A stretch of DNA of 64,000 nt. Source: Pseudomonas fluorescens (GTDB lineage: Bacteria > Pseudomonadota > Gammaproteobacteria > Pseudomonadales > Pseudomonadaceae). The position numbers and the translations under genes are program-made. This document shows, in pieces, positions 15,537 through 24,120 of this stretch (its first letter is position 1; each line of letters opens with the position of its first letter). The DNA is taken from assembly GCF_902497855.1 (NCBI RefSeq), contig NZ_CABVHU010000014.1, positions 62,001 through 126,000 of the forward strand, read 5' to 3'. A model generated the notes under the pieces. It did no database searches, was not told where the DNA came from, and was given only the letters and a program-made list of their open reading frames with translations.

Positions 15537-16550
15537 ATGTCGTCGATTCGTCAATTCGCTTTGGCCGCCCTGGCCAGTGCTCTATTTGCTGGTTCCGCGG
15601 TTGCCAAGGATTACGAACTGCTCAACGTGTCGTACGACCCGACCCGCGAGCTGTATCAGGATTACAACACCGAATTCACCAGCTTCTGGAAGAAAGCACA
15701 TCCGGGCGACAACGTGAAAATCCAGCAATCCCATGGTGGCTCGGGCAAACAGGGCCGGGCGGTCATCGACGGTCTGCGCGCCGACGTGGTGACGCTGGCC
15801 CTGGCGGGTGACATCGATGAAATCGCCAAGCTTGGCAAGACCCTGCCAGCCGACTGGCAGAAGCGTTTGCCGGAAGCGAGCACGCCGTACACGTCGACCA
15901 TCGTGTTCCTGGTGCGCAAGGGCAATCCCAAGGGCATCAAGGATTGGGGCGACTTGACCAACAATGGTGTGGAAGTCATCACCCCGAACCCGAAAACCTC
16001 CGGCGGTGCACGCTGGAACTTCCTGGCAGCCTGGGCCTATGGCCTGAAAGCCAACGGCGGTGACGAAACCAAGGCCAAGGAATACGTGCAGACCCTGTTC
16101 AAGCACGTTCCCGTTCTGGATACCGGTGCTCGCGGTTCGACTATCACCTTCGTCAACAACGGTCAGGGCGACGTGTTGCTGGCCTGGGAAAACGAAGCCT
16201 TCCTGGCGCTGAAAGAAGATGGCGGCGCCGACAAGTTCGACATCGTGGTGCCTTCGCTGTCGATCCTCGCCGAGCCCCCAGTGGCCGTGGTCGACAAAAA
16301 CGCAGAGAAAAAGGGCAACACCGAAATTGCTGAAGCCTATCTGAAACACCTGTACAGCCCCGCGGGCCAGGAAATCGCGGCGAAAAACTTCTATCGTCCA
16401 CGTGACAAGGACGTGGCAGCCAAGTATGCCAAACAGTTCCCGACCCTGGACCTGGTGACCATCGACAAGGACTTCGGCGGCTGGAAAACCGCGCAGCCGA
16501 AATTCTTCAATGACGGTGGCGTGTTCGACCAGATTTACCAGGCGCAGTAA
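15537..16550 (+). CDS. sbp: periplasmic sulfate-binding protein
   Basis: The 337-residue protein has a cleavable signal peptide (to AVAKD, about residue 24) and the sulfate-binding motifs of the Sbp family (LLNVSYDPTRELYQDYN; QSHGGSGKQGRAV; NPKTSGGARWNFLAAW). It captures sulfate or thiosulfate for the CysTWA importer encoded directly downstream. A GC-rich hairpin after its stop could favour accumulation of sbp mRNA over the transporter mRNA. ATG 15537 has CAGGAG upstream. Confidence 0.95.
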   Translation: MSSIRQFALAALASALFAGSAVAKDYELLNVSYDPTRELYQDYNTEFTSFWKKAHPGDNVKIQQSHGGSGKQGRAVIDGLRADVVTLALAGDIDEIAKLGKTLPADWQKRLPEASTPYTSTIVFLVRKGNPKGIKDWGDLTNNGVEVITPNPKTSGGARWNFLAAWAYGLKANGGDETKAKEYVQTLFKHVPVLDTGARGSTITFVNNGQGDVLLAWENEAFLALKEDGGADKFDIVVPSLSILAEPPVAVVDKNAEKKGNTEIAEAYLKHLYSPAGQEIAAKNFYRPRDKDVAAKYAKQFPTLDLVTIDKDFGGWKTAQPKFFNDGGVFDQIYQAQ

Positions 16551-16569
16551 TCTGCACCAGGTCATAAAC

Positions 16570-16597
16570 GAGCCCCGATTTAACCGTCGGGGCTTTG
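16570..16597 (+). terminator. hairpin between sbp and cysT, probable attenuator
   Basis: AGCCCCGA...TCGGGGCTTT forms an 8-bp GC-rich stem with only three T residues. It is suited to partial termination or to protecting the sbp 3' end. Confidence 0.55.
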
Positions 16598-16620
16598 CGC
16601 GTTCTCAACCAAGGACTTTT

Positions 16621-17439
16621 ATGTCGCGTCGTATCTCCCCCGTCATACCCGGCTTCGGGCTGACGCTGGGCTACACCTTGGTGTACCTCAGCCTGATTGT
16701 GCTCATTCCACTGGCGGCGATGTTCGTGCATGCCGCTCAACTCACCTGGGAACAGTTCTGGGCAATCATTTCGGCACCGCGGGTGCTGGCGGCGTTGAAG
16801 CTGAGCTTCGGCACCGCTCTCTATGCCGCGATCATCAACGGCATCATCGGCACGCTGCTGGCCTGGGTGCTGGTGCGCTACACCTTCCCGGGACGAAAAA
16901 TCATCGATGCGATGATCGATCTTCCGTTCGCATTGCCCACTGCCGTTGCCGGTATCGCGTTGACCGCGCTCTACGCGCCGAATGGCTGGGTGGGGCAATT
17001 CGCGGCCGACCTGGGGTTCAAGATCGCGTATACCCCCCTTGGCATCACCCTGGCACTGACTTTTGTAACGCTTCCATTCGTGGTACGTACAGTACAGCCA
17101 GTATTGGCCGATATCCCCCGTGAAGTGGAGGAAGCGGCAGCGTGCCTCGGTGCGAAACCCTTGCAGGTTTTCCGCCATATCCTGGTACCCGCATTGCTGC
17201 CAGCCTGGTTGACAGGCTTCGCCTTGGCCTTTGCCCGCGGGGTCGGCGAGTATGGGTCGGTGATTTTCATCGCCGGCAACATGCCGATGAAAACAGAGAT
17301 TCTCCCGCTGCTGATCATGGTCAAGCTCGACCAGTACGATTACACCGGCGCTACCTCCATTGGTGTACTGATGCTGGTGGTTTCCTTCATCCTGTTGCTG
17401 CTGATCAACTTGCTGCAGCGGCGCATCGAAACCCCATAA
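16621..17439 (+). CDS. cysT: sulfate/thiosulfate ABC transporter permease CysT
   Basis: The 272-residue inner-membrane permease has six or so membrane segments and the EAA loop (EVEEAAACLGAKPLQVFRHILVP) that contacts the ATPase CysA. It forms the channel with CysW. ATG 16621 has CAAGGAC upstream; an in-frame start inside sbp is not credible. Part of the sbp-cysT-cysW-cysA operon. Confidence 0.95.
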   Translation: MSRRISPVIPGFGLTLGYTLVYLSLIVLIPLAAMFVHAAQLTWEQFWAIISAPRVLAALKLSFGTALYAAIINGIIGTLLAWVLVRYTFPGRKIIDAMIDLPFALPTAVAGIALTALYAPNGWVGQFAADLGFKIAYTPLGITLALTFVTLPFVVRTVQPVLADIPREVEEAAACLGAKPLQVFRHILVPALLPAWLTGFALAFARGVGEYGSVIFIAGNMPMKTEILPLLIMVKLDQYDYTGATSIGVLMLVVSFILLLLINLLQRRIETP

Positions 17440-17451
17440 GGAGGCGCACAA

Positions 17452-18321
17452 ATGTCCCAATCGTCTATTGCTGCTGCTTCCTCGAGCGCCTCCCGCCGTG
17501 GCAGCGCCTCATCGCGGCGGCTGCTGATCGGCCTTGGCTGGCTGATTTTTGCGCTATTCCTGTTGTTGCCGCTGGTGATCGTGGTGTCCCAGGGCCTCAA
17601 GCTCGGAATCGGTGCGTTCTTCACTGCGATCTTTGAACCGGATGCACTGTCGGCCCTGAAACTCACGGTGATCGCCGTGTTGATTTCGGTGCCGTTGAAC
17701 CTGGTGTTCGGCGTCAGTGCGGCGTGGTGCGTGAGCAAGTATTCGTTCCGCGGCAAAAGTATCCTGGTCACGCTGATCGACCTGCCGTTCTCGGTGTCGC
17801 CGGTGATCGCCGGCCTGGTGTACGTGCTGATGTTCGGCGCCCAGGGCTTGTTCGGGCCATGGTTGCAGGACCACGACATCCAGATCGTCTTCGCTTTGCC
17901 GGGCATCGTGCTGGCGACAATTTTCGTCACCGTGCCGTTCGTGGCCCGCGAGCTGATTCCACTGATGCAGGAACAAGGCACCCAGGAAGAAGAGGCCGCG
18001 CGCCTGCTCGGGGCCAATGGCTGGCAGATGTTCTGGCACGTCACCGTACCCAACATCAAATGGGGCCTGATCTACGGCGTGGTGTTGTGTACCGCGCGGG
18101 CCATGGGTGAGTTCGGTGCGGTGTCTGTGGTTTCCGGGCACATTCGCGGGGTGACCAACACCTTGCCGCTGCACGTCGAGATCCTCTACAACGAATACAA
18201 CCACGTGGCCGCGTTCGCCGTGGCGAGCCTGTTGCTGATCCTGGCGCTCTTCATCCTGCTGCTCAAGCAGTGGAGCGAAAACCGTATCAACCGCCTGCGC
18301 GCCAGCGCCGCGGAGGAATAA
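17452..18321 (+). CDS. cysW: sulfate/thiosulfate ABC transporter permease CysW
   Basis: The 289-residue second permease subunit of the sulfate importer has six predicted membrane segments and an EAA loop (QEEEAARLLGANGWQMFWHVTVP). The start has a strong AAGGAGG site 12 nt after cysT, and its stop is 3 nt before cysA. Confidence 0.95.
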   Translation: MSQSSIAAASSSASRRGSASSRRLLIGLGWLIFALFLLLPLVIVVSQGLKLGIGAFFTAIFEPDALSALKLTVIAVLISVPLNLVFGVSAAWCVSKYSFRGKSILVTLIDLPFSVSPVIAGLVYVLMFGAQGLFGPWLQDHDIQIVFALPGIVLATIFVTVPFVARELIPLMQEQGTQEEEAARLLGANGWQMFWHVTVPNIKWGLIYGVVLCTARAMGEFGAVSVVSGHIRGVTNTLPLHVEILYNEYNHVAAFAVASLLLILALFILLLKQWSENRINRLRASAAEE

Positions 18322-18324
18322 GTC

Positions 18325-19314
18325 ATGTCGATCGAAGTGCGTAACGTCAGCAAGAATTTCAATGCGTTCAAGGCGCTGGACAACATCAGCCTGGACATCC
18401 AGAGCGGCGAGCTGGTTGCGCTGCTCGGCCCCTCCGGTTGTGGCAAAACCACGCTGTTGCGGATCATCGCCGGCCTGGAAACACCGGATAAGGGCAGCAT
18501 CGTGTTTCACGGTGAAGACGTTTCCGGCCACGACGTGCGTGATCGCAACGTCGGCTTCGTGTTCCAGCACTACGCCCTGTTCCGCCACATGACCGTGTTC
18601 GACAACGTCGCGTTCGGCCTGCGCATGAAACCGAAAAACCAGCGCCCCAGCGAGAGTCAGATCGCGGTGAAAGTCCACGAACTGCTGAACATGGTGCAAC
18701 TGGACTGGTTGGCGGATCGCTATCCGGAACAGCTGTCCGGCGGTCAGCGTCAACGGATTGCCTTGGCCCGCGCCCTGGCGGTAGAGCCGAAGGTCCTGCT
18801 GCTTGACGAGCCGTTTGGCGCCCTCGACGCCAAGGTCCGTAAAGAACTGCGCCGCTGGCTCGCACGGCTGCACGAAGACATCAACCTGACGTCGGTCTTC
18901 GTGACCCACGACCAGGAAGAAGCCATGGAAGTCGCCGACCGCATCGTGGTGATGAACAAGGGTGTGATCGAGCAGATCGGTTCACCGGGCGACGTCTACG
19001 AAAACCCCGCCAGCGATTTCGTCTACCACTTCCTTGGCGACTCGAACCGTCTGCATCTGGGTGAAGACAACCATGTGCTGTTCCGTCCTCACGAAGTGTC
19101 GCTGTCGCGCCATGAACTGGAAGATCATCACGCGGCCGAGGTCCGGGATATCCGCCCATTGGGCGCGACGACTCGGGTAACGTTGAAGGTTGAAGGCCAG
19201 AGCGATTTGATCGAAGCGGAAGTGGTGAAGGATCACGACAGCCTGATCGGGTTGGCGAAGGGCGAGACGCTGTTCTTCAAGCCGAAGGTCTGGCAGAAAG
19301 TCGCCAACCTCTAA
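18325..19314 (+). CDS. cysA: sulfate/thiosulfate ABC transporter ATP-binding protein
   Basis: The 329-residue ATPase drives sulfate import through CysTW. Walker A is GPSGCGKTT, the signature is LSGGQRQR, Walker B is LLLDEPFGALD, with the switch histidine in FVTHDQEEA. A C-terminal TOBE-like regulatory region follows after about residue 240. Last gene of the operon; a REP doublet lies directly downstream. Confidence 0.95.
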   Translation: MSIEVRNVSKNFNAFKALDNISLDIQSGELVALLGPSGCGKTTLLRIIAGLETPDKGSIVFHGEDVSGHDVRDRNVGFVFQHYALFRHMTVFDNVAFGLRMKPKNQRPSESQIAVKVHELLNMVQLDWLADRYPEQLSGGQRQRIALARALAVEPKVLLLDEPFGALDAKVRKELRRWLARLHEDINLTSVFVTHDQEEAMEVADRIVVMNKGVIEQIGSPGDVYENPASDFVYHFLGDSNRLHLGEDNHVLFRPHEVSLSRHELEDHHAAEVRDIRPLGATTRVTLKVEGQSDLIEAEVVKDHDSLIGLAKGETLFFKPKVWQKVANL

Positions 19315-19319
19315 CCTTT

Positions 19320-19400
19320 GCAGGAGCCGGCTTGCCGGCGATGGCGGAGTGTCTGACACTGCGCGTTATCGTTGATCGCTGGCAAGCCAGCTCCTACAGG
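19320..19400. repeat. REP doublet after cysA
   Basis: CAGGAGCCGGCTTGCCGGCG and GGCAAGCCAGCTCCTACAGG in inverted orientation; probably the 3' boundary of the cys operon. Confidence 0.8.
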
Positions 19401-19432
19401 TCACCATCGTGTTCATGAATGACGAAAGCCCT

Positions 19433-19457
19433 GTGGGAGCGAGCGTGCTCGCGATGG
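19433..19457. repeat. single REP
   Basis: GTGGGAGCGAGCGTGCTCGC is an unpaired REP arm of a different subtype from the doublet before it. Confidence 0.7.
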
Positions 19458-19461
19458 CGTC

Positions 19462-19980
19462 CTACGCCGCAGCGTTATCCTGGCGCAAACGCACACCACC
19501 CGCCCGCGCCTCGATCTGTTCTTTCAACTCCCGCCGCAGCCCCAGCAAAAACGCCAACTCCACCACCACAAACAACGGCCCGACAATCAACCCCGTCACA
19601 TCATCGACAAACGCCGGTTTGCGTCCTTCATAGTGATGACCGACAAACTGAATCGCCCAGCCAATCACAAACATCCCGATGCCACTCGCCAGCCAGACCA
19701 GCGTGCTCTGCTGCGCCAACACCTGACCTGACCAAATACACAGCCCGAGCAACACGCTCATCAACACCCCGAGGCGCAGTTCCAGGCGCAGGTAAAACCA
19801 CGCCGACGCCAGCGCTACCAACACCGCCGGTGACAGCCAGCCTCCGGCCCATTGCGGACGGGACAGCAACACTGCCACCGCCACGACAATCAGCGGAATG
19901 CCGATGAAGTGGGTGGCAATATTGCGTGGATCACGATGGTAGGTCGCATATTGACTGAGATGGTCGACGAGGCTTTTCAT
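19462..19980 (-). CDS. Mpo1/DUF962 family membrane protein
   Basis: The 172-residue protein has the family start (HLSQYATYHRDPRNIATHFIG) with its conserved histidines, and four hydrophobic segments. The yeast homologue Mpo1 is an Fe(II)-dependent dioxygenase that alpha-oxidises 2-hydroxy fatty acids; a role in lipid oxidation is possible here. ATG 19980 has a perfect AGGAGG site, which rules against an upstream in-frame start. Confidence 0.85.
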   Translation of the reverse strand: MKSLVDHLSQYATYHRDPRNIATHFIGIPLIVVAVAVLLSRPQWAGGWLSPAVLVALASAWFYLRLELRLGVLMSVLLGLCIWSGQVLAQQSTLVWLASGIGMFVIGWAIQFVGHHYEGRKPAFVDDVTGLIVGPLFVVVELAFLLGLRRELKEQIEARAGGVRLRQDNAAA

Positions 19981-20065
19981 TGTTGTTCCTCCTGTAGGGT
20001 GATGGATCATGCCCCGGGTACACCATTCACTCTGTCAGCCAGGCGACAATCTCAAAGGAGTTTTC

Positions 20066-20752
20066 ATGGATATGCAGGTCTGGCGTCCACGCCTGATGAG
20101 CGGCCAGTGGTTCAGCCAGTTACCTGTTTCCTTTCAGGATAGTCTGCTGATAGCCGCGCGTGTCCGGCGTCTGCTACCGGGGCAACGGCTGTTCCAGCGC
20201 GGCGATCCACCGTGCGGGTTGTATGCGGTGCTCGAAGGCTCGGTGCGCATCGGGGCGGTGAGCGAGCAGGGCAAGGAGGCGTTGCTGAGTCTGGTGGAGC
20301 AACCCCATTGGTTCGGCGAAATCTGCCTGTTCGACGGTCAGTTGCGCACCCACGATGCGTTCGGCATGGGACATTGCGTGCTATTGCATATACCGCAGGC
20401 CGTATTGCTGGCGTTACTCGACGATGAGCCGGTGTACTGGCGGCAACTGGCATTGCTGATGAGCCACAAACTGCGCCTGACCTTCATCAGCCTCGAACAG
20501 CTGAGCCTGATGCCGACCCCGGCGCGCCTGGCCCACCGCTTACTGATGATTGCGCAGGGTTACGGCGAAATCGACTCGCCACGACGTTTGTTGCAATTGC
20601 CACAGGAGCAGCTTGCTTCAATGTTGTCCCTGTCGCGCCAGACCACCAACCAGATCCTCAAGGATTTGCAGGGGCGGGGGATTGTGAATTTGCGGTACGG
20701 CGAAATCGAGATAGTGGATGCCGCGCGACTGCGGGCGTTGGCAATTATCTGA
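20066..20752 (+). CDS. Crp/Fnr-family transcriptional regulator
   Basis: The 228-residue protein has a cyclic-nucleotide-binding-type beta-roll (about residues 15-135, including GDPPCGLYAVLEGSVRIG and WFGEICLFDG) and a C-terminal winged helix (LPQEQLASMLSLSRQTTNQ). There is no Cys cluster for an Fe-S centre, so it is not a classical Fnr. The usual PBC signature is only partly kept (GEICLFDGQLRTHDAF), so cAMP binding is uncertain. AAAGGAG precedes ATG 20066. It is divergent from the Mpo1-like gene. Confidence 0.85.
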   Translation: MDMQVWRPRLMSGQWFSQLPVSFQDSLLIAARVRRLLPGQRLFQRGDPPCGLYAVLEGSVRIGAVSEQGKEALLSLVEQPHWFGEICLFDGQLRTHDAFGMGHCVLLHIPQAVLLALLDDEPVYWRQLALLMSHKLRLTFISLEQLSLMPTPARLAHRLLMIAQGYGEIDSPRRLLQLPQEQLASMLSLSRQTTNQILKDLQGRGIVNLRYGEIEIVDAARLRALAII

Positions 20753-20822
20753 AACCTGCCGGTAGTAGTGGGCTTTGTCCGCGAACACGCCTAGCCTGTG
20801 ATGACGACAATCGAGGTGTGCC

Positions 20823-21188
20823 ATGCGTGTGCTGTTAGTGGAAGACGAGCCTGAGCTCGCCAGGCTTTTGGCCAAAGGCCTGAGCGAGGCGAGTTATGCG
20901 GTGGATGTGGCCGTCAACGGGATGGCTGGCCGTCGTTTTATCGAGTCCGGCGAGTACGAGCTGATCATCCTCGACGTGATGCTGCCGGGGCTCAACGGCT
21001 GGCAGTTACTGCAACAGATCCGCAAGCTCGGCGATACGCCGGTGCTGTTTCTCACAACCAGGGATGGCATCGAGGATCGCCTGCGGGGGCTGGAGTTGCA
21101 TGAAGATGATTATCTGCTCAAGCCATTCGCCGTGAGCGAGCTGGTGGCGCGGGTGCGCAAGTTGTTGCGGCGGGATCGGGGGCGCTGA
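20823..21188 (+). CDS. receiver-only response regulator, probably truncated
   Basis: The 121-residue protein is a complete receiver domain (acidic VEDEPE, phospho-Asp in IILDVMLPG, Thr in LFLTTRDG, Lys in LLKPFAVSE) that most resembles heavy-metal OmpR-type regulators such as CopR. Those are about 225 residues with a winged-helix DNA-binding domain. Here the frame stops at LLRRDRGR, right at the interdomain linker, and REP sequence follows. No kinase gene is adjacent. It may be a decayed regulator or a working single-domain receiver. Confidence 0.7.
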   Translation: MRVLLVEDEPELARLLAKGLSEASYAVDVAVNGMAGRRFIESGEYELIILDVMLPGLNGWQLLQQIRKLGDTPVLFLTTRDGIEDRLRGLELHEDDYLLKPFAVSELVARVRKLLRRDRGR

Positions 21189-21212
21189 AGTTTTTGCGGC
21201 GAATGGGCCACC

Positions 21213-21300
21213 GCTTTCGCGAGCAAGCCCGCTCCCACGTTTGACCGTGTTCTTACTGAAGAAATGTGATCGAATGTGGGAGCTGGCTTGCTCGCGATGA
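21213..21300. repeat. REP doublet
   Basis: An inverted pair (GCGAGCAAGCCCGCTCCCAC and GTGGGAGCTGGCTTGCTCGC) follows directly after the truncated receiver gene. Confidence 0.8.
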
Positions 21301-21332
21301 GGCCGGACGAGGCAACATACCTTCCAGATCTG

Positions 21333-22337
21333 TCACTGCAACCCCTCCCGAAACTGCCCCGGCGTCATTCCTGTCCAGCGCTTGAACGCGCGACTGAAGC
21401 TACTGGTATCGGCAAACCCCAACAAATAGCTGATCTCACTCAACGAACACTGCGGGTCACGCAGGTGCAGCAGCGCCAGGTTTTCGCGACTTTCATTGAG
21501 CAGCGTATCGAACCGACAGCCTTCGTCCGCCAGATGCCGTTGCAGGCTGCGCAAGCTCAGGTGCAGGGCCTGGGCGATGCGTTCGGCGCTGGGTTCGCCT
21601 TCGGGCAATTGCTCTTCAATGGCGTCGCGCACCTTGCGCTCCCAGGTCAGGGGCTTGAGTTGCGCGAGCGTGCGCTTGAGCACCGCTTCGTTATGCTCGG
21701 CCAGTTCCGGGTTGGCATCGTCAAGGTGGCTGTCGAAATCCACCAAGGCAAACTCCAGGCGATCTTCATCGGCGGCGAAGTACACCGGCGAGCGAAAGAC
21801 CTTGTGCCATTGATGTGAGTCGCTGGGTTCCGGGCGCCGCAGATACACCGCCAGTGGCGCATAGTCGCGCCCGAGACGGTTGCGACAGGTGCGCACGTAA
21901 ATCGCCGCGAAGGCATCGATGGCTTCGAAAGCCGGGGCCGGATTGCCGGGCGGGATTTTCAGGCGGAAGCGGTAGCGGTCTTCGGCGCGGATCAGCTCCA
22001 GTTCCAGGGCATCGCTGACCACCTGGTGATAACGCACGATGCGCTCGAATACTTCCCGAAGACTGCCGCTGGCCACCAGCGCATAACCGAGCGCGTGAAA
22101 CGTGGTCGGGCTGACAAAGCGCGACACCCGCAAACCGATCGCCGGGTCACCGCTGACCTGCACCGCGATTTCCCACAGGCGCGTCGTTCCGGACAACGGG
22201 TAACGGGCGTTCGGGTCGTCCATCAGTTGCGGGTCAAGCCCCGCCTGCTGGCACAGTGCAGTGCTGTCGAGGCCAAGCGCATCGAGTTGCTTGCGCAGGG
22301 CGCGGGTCCAGCTGGCGAGGGAGGTCGGTTCAGTCAT
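21333..22337 (-). CDS. AraC-family transcriptional regulator
   Basis: The 334-residue protein has the N-terminal effector domain of OruR/ArgR-like AraC proteins and a C-terminal double helix-turn-helix (SAERIAQALHLSLRSLQRHL and SLSEISYLLGFADTSSFSRA, then FKRWTGMTPGQFR). It is divergent from the desaturase gene at 22438, separated by about 100 nt, so it may once have controlled it. The effector is unknown. Confidence 0.88.
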   Translation of the reverse strand: MTEPTSLASWTRALRKQLDALGLDSTALCQQAGLDPQLMDDPNARYPLSGTTRLWEIAVQVSGDPAIGLRVSRFVSPTTFHALGYALVASGSLREVFERIVRYHQVVSDALELELIRAEDRYRFRLKIPPGNPAPAFEAIDAFAAIYVRTCRNRLGRDYAPLAVYLRRPEPSDSHQWHKVFRSPVYFAADEDRLEFALVDFDSHLDDANPELAEHNEAVLKRTLAQLKPLTWERKVRDAIEEQLPEGEPSAERIAQALHLSLRSLQRHLADEGCRFDTLLNESRENLALLHLRDPQCSLSEISYLLGFADTSSFSRAFKRWTGMTPGQFREGLQ

Positions 22338-22437
22338 GCTGATTGGCGCTTCCGGTCAACAGGTTGGCGTTCACGGTTACCGCCTCGCGAGGGATCACAA
22401 GGCAGGATGCGAGCATCAATAACCAGAGGATGGAAGC

Positions 22438-22977
22438 ATGGACGGTACTTCTGCAAGCCCCCAGCGACTGAATGCAGCACAGCGTTCGGCGCATATCCGT
22501 GAGGTGGTGCTGGCCAAGGGCGTCGAACTGCGACGGCGCTACCCGATTCTCAACCATCAGGATGCCCTGGGCGTAGGCATCCTGGCCTTCGCCCTGGCCG
22601 GGATGATCGGCTCGGCGACGCTCTACATCACCGGCCACATGGCCTGGTGGGTGTGCCTGTGGCTCAACGCGTTCTTTGCATCGCTGACCCATGAGCTGGA
22701 ACACGATCTGATACATAGCATGTACTTCCGTAAACAACGGGGGCCGCACGCCTTGATGATGGGCCTGGTCTGGCTCGCGCGGCCGAGCACGATCAATCCG
22801 TGGATTCGCCGCCACTTGCACCTCACCCATCACAAGGTCTCCGGCACGGAAACCGATATGGAGGTGATGCGCGAGATGGGGGTGCGGTTCAACGATTTCG
22901 GGACATTCGGGCGGGCGAACCGGTTTGTGCGCAAGGAGCGGCAGACCATTGAAAGCGTGCGATCGGCACAGGCCTGA
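22438..22977 (+). CDS. fatty-acid desaturase with apparent internal in-frame deletion
   Basis: The 179-residue protein begins like a full-size desaturase: two membrane segments, then histidine boxes HELEH and HLTHH. After GTETDME (about residue 141) it jumps to VMREMGVRFNDFGTFGRANRF, which resembles the normal C-terminal end of this family of about 350 residues. The middle, including the third histidine box and two or more membrane segments, is missing. The diiron site cannot be complete, so the product should be inactive although the frame is open. Confidence 0.7.
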   Translation: MDGTSASPQRLNAAQRSAHIREVVLAKGVELRRRYPILNHQDALGVGILAFALAGMIGSATLYITGHMAWWVCLWLNAFFASLTHELEHDLIHSMYFRKQRGPHALMMGLVWLARPSTINPWIRRHLHLTHHKVSGTETDMEVMREMGVRFNDFGTFGRANRFVRKERQTIESVRSAQA

Positions 22978-23053
22978 TCAGTCAACATGGCTGAGGAGGT
23001 CGGTGCTCGGCTTGGTCCGTATATTTCTTATTGATCTATAAATAATTCTAAAT

Positions 23054-23068
23054 ATTCTTTTAAAGAAT
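23054..23068. promoter_or_regulatory. 15-bp palindrome, candidate CysB site
   Basis: ATTCTTTTAAAGAAT is perfectly symmetric and has LysR-box spacing (T-N11-A). It matches the elements before oscA, tcyJ and tauA, but no intact gene follows. Confidence 0.4.
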
Positions 23069-23209
23069 AATAAGTTTGAGCAATGATGAGTTCAACAAAG
23101 CCAAGCGCCGAACAGCGAGTTCATCAAACCGAAACCTTTGCACGCTAAACATTTACTGGAAGCTCACCTCGCAACGCTGCAGGTGTCCTTCGCTGGATTA
23201 TCAGTTTCC

Positions 23210-23246
23210 GGGACCGTCTCCTTGGCAGGGTGCGGTCCCTTTTTTA
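23210..23246 (+). terminator. rho-independent terminator without an assigned gene
   Basis: GGGACCG...CGGTCCC followed by six T residues; it closes the orphan unit that starts near 23070. Confidence 0.7.
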
Positions 23247-23265
23247 TTCCGGGCATAAAGAGCCT

Positions 23266-23370
23266 GGAGGAGCTGGCTTGTCAGATCGCCGCGGCGCAGC
23301 GAATGCTTTCTGTCAGGCGATAATGCTTTGCCAGAAATACCGCTTTCGCTGGCAAGCCTGCTCCTACAGG
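23266..23370. repeat. degenerate REP doublet
   Basis: GAGGAGCTGGCTTGTCAG and GCTGGCAAGCCTGCTCCTAC in inverted orientation, with mismatches in the first arm. Confidence 0.65.
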
Positions 23371-23482
23371 TTTTTCACTTAATATTCCATTTGGACCTTA
23401 ATAAATAGCTTCTTATTCCTTAACGGATATAACTCTCCTCCTTATACTGACCGGGAACAGACACGCAGCAGGAGAGCTCCCC

Positions 23483-24064
23483 ATGCGCAACGAATCAATT
23501 CGCTACCTGATTGTGCCGGGCTGGCAAGGATCGTCAGAAGATCATTGGCAAAGCCACTGGCAGAGCAGCCTGCCGAATAGCGCACGGGTGGAGCAGGCCG
23601 ACTGGCTGACACCCCGTCGCGAAGACTGGGTCGCTGCGCTGGCCGAGGCAATTGCCGCGGACAGCACGCCAGTGATCCTGATCGCCCATAGCCTGGGCTG
23701 CATTACCGTTGCCCATTGGGCCGCCACTGCGCCTGTGCAGTTTTTACGTCAGGTCCGCGGCGCCTTGCTGGTGGCGCCTGCGGACGTCGAGCGCCCGGCA
23801 TGTGCGCCAGCCTTGCGCAATTTCGCGCCGATCCCGACCCACCTTCTGCCGTTTCCTAGCCAGGTCGTCAGCTCGGACAATGACAGCGCCGTGAGTGCGC
23901 CCCGTGCATTGGAGCTGGCCCGTAACTGGGGGGCCGAGGCGGGGATTTTGTCAGGGGCCGGACACATCAACGTTAAGTCCGGTCATCAGCGCTGGGAGCA
24001 GGGGTTTGCCTACCTCTATCGACTGCAAAATCGCATGGAACACCACGCCCTGCGCCGAGCTTGA
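23483..24064 (+). CDS. RBBP9/YdeN-family serine hydrolase
   Basis: The 193-residue alpha/beta hydrolase has the start YLIVPGWQGSSEDHWQSHWQ typical of the family, nucleophile Ser in LIAHSLGC, likely Asp in VSSDND and His in GAGHIN. Substrate unknown. It is followed after 56 nt by a sigma54-activator gene. The upstream DNA (23385-23440) contains ATTCC and TATTCCTTAACGG, similar to the sulfur-type elements, so sulfur control is plausible. Confidence 0.88.
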   Translation: MRNESIRYLIVPGWQGSSEDHWQSHWQSSLPNSARVEQADWLTPRREDWVAALAEAIAADSTPVILIAHSLGCITVAHWAATAPVQFLRQVRGALLVAPADVERPACAPALRNFAPIPTHLLPFPSQVVSSDNDSAVSAPRALELARNWGAEAGILSGAGHINVKSGHQRWEQGFAYLYRLQNRMEHHALRRA

Positions 24065-24120
24065 ACCTAATTTTTTTTAAATCGCCCCCGTCTCCCGGCG
24101 GTTTTGGGCGGGAGCCTGCC

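Larger units (their letters stand above)
22978..23482. other. region with orphan sulfur-type promoter, terminator and degenerate REP
   Basis: No convincing protein gene. The order is: an AT-rich palindrome (23054-23068), a possible 20-codon frame from an ATG at 23087 without a ribosome site, a strong terminator (23210-23246), a degenerate REP doublet (23266-23370), then the promoter of the hydrolase gene. It may encode a small RNA or be what remains of a deleted sulfur gene. Confidence 0.5.
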
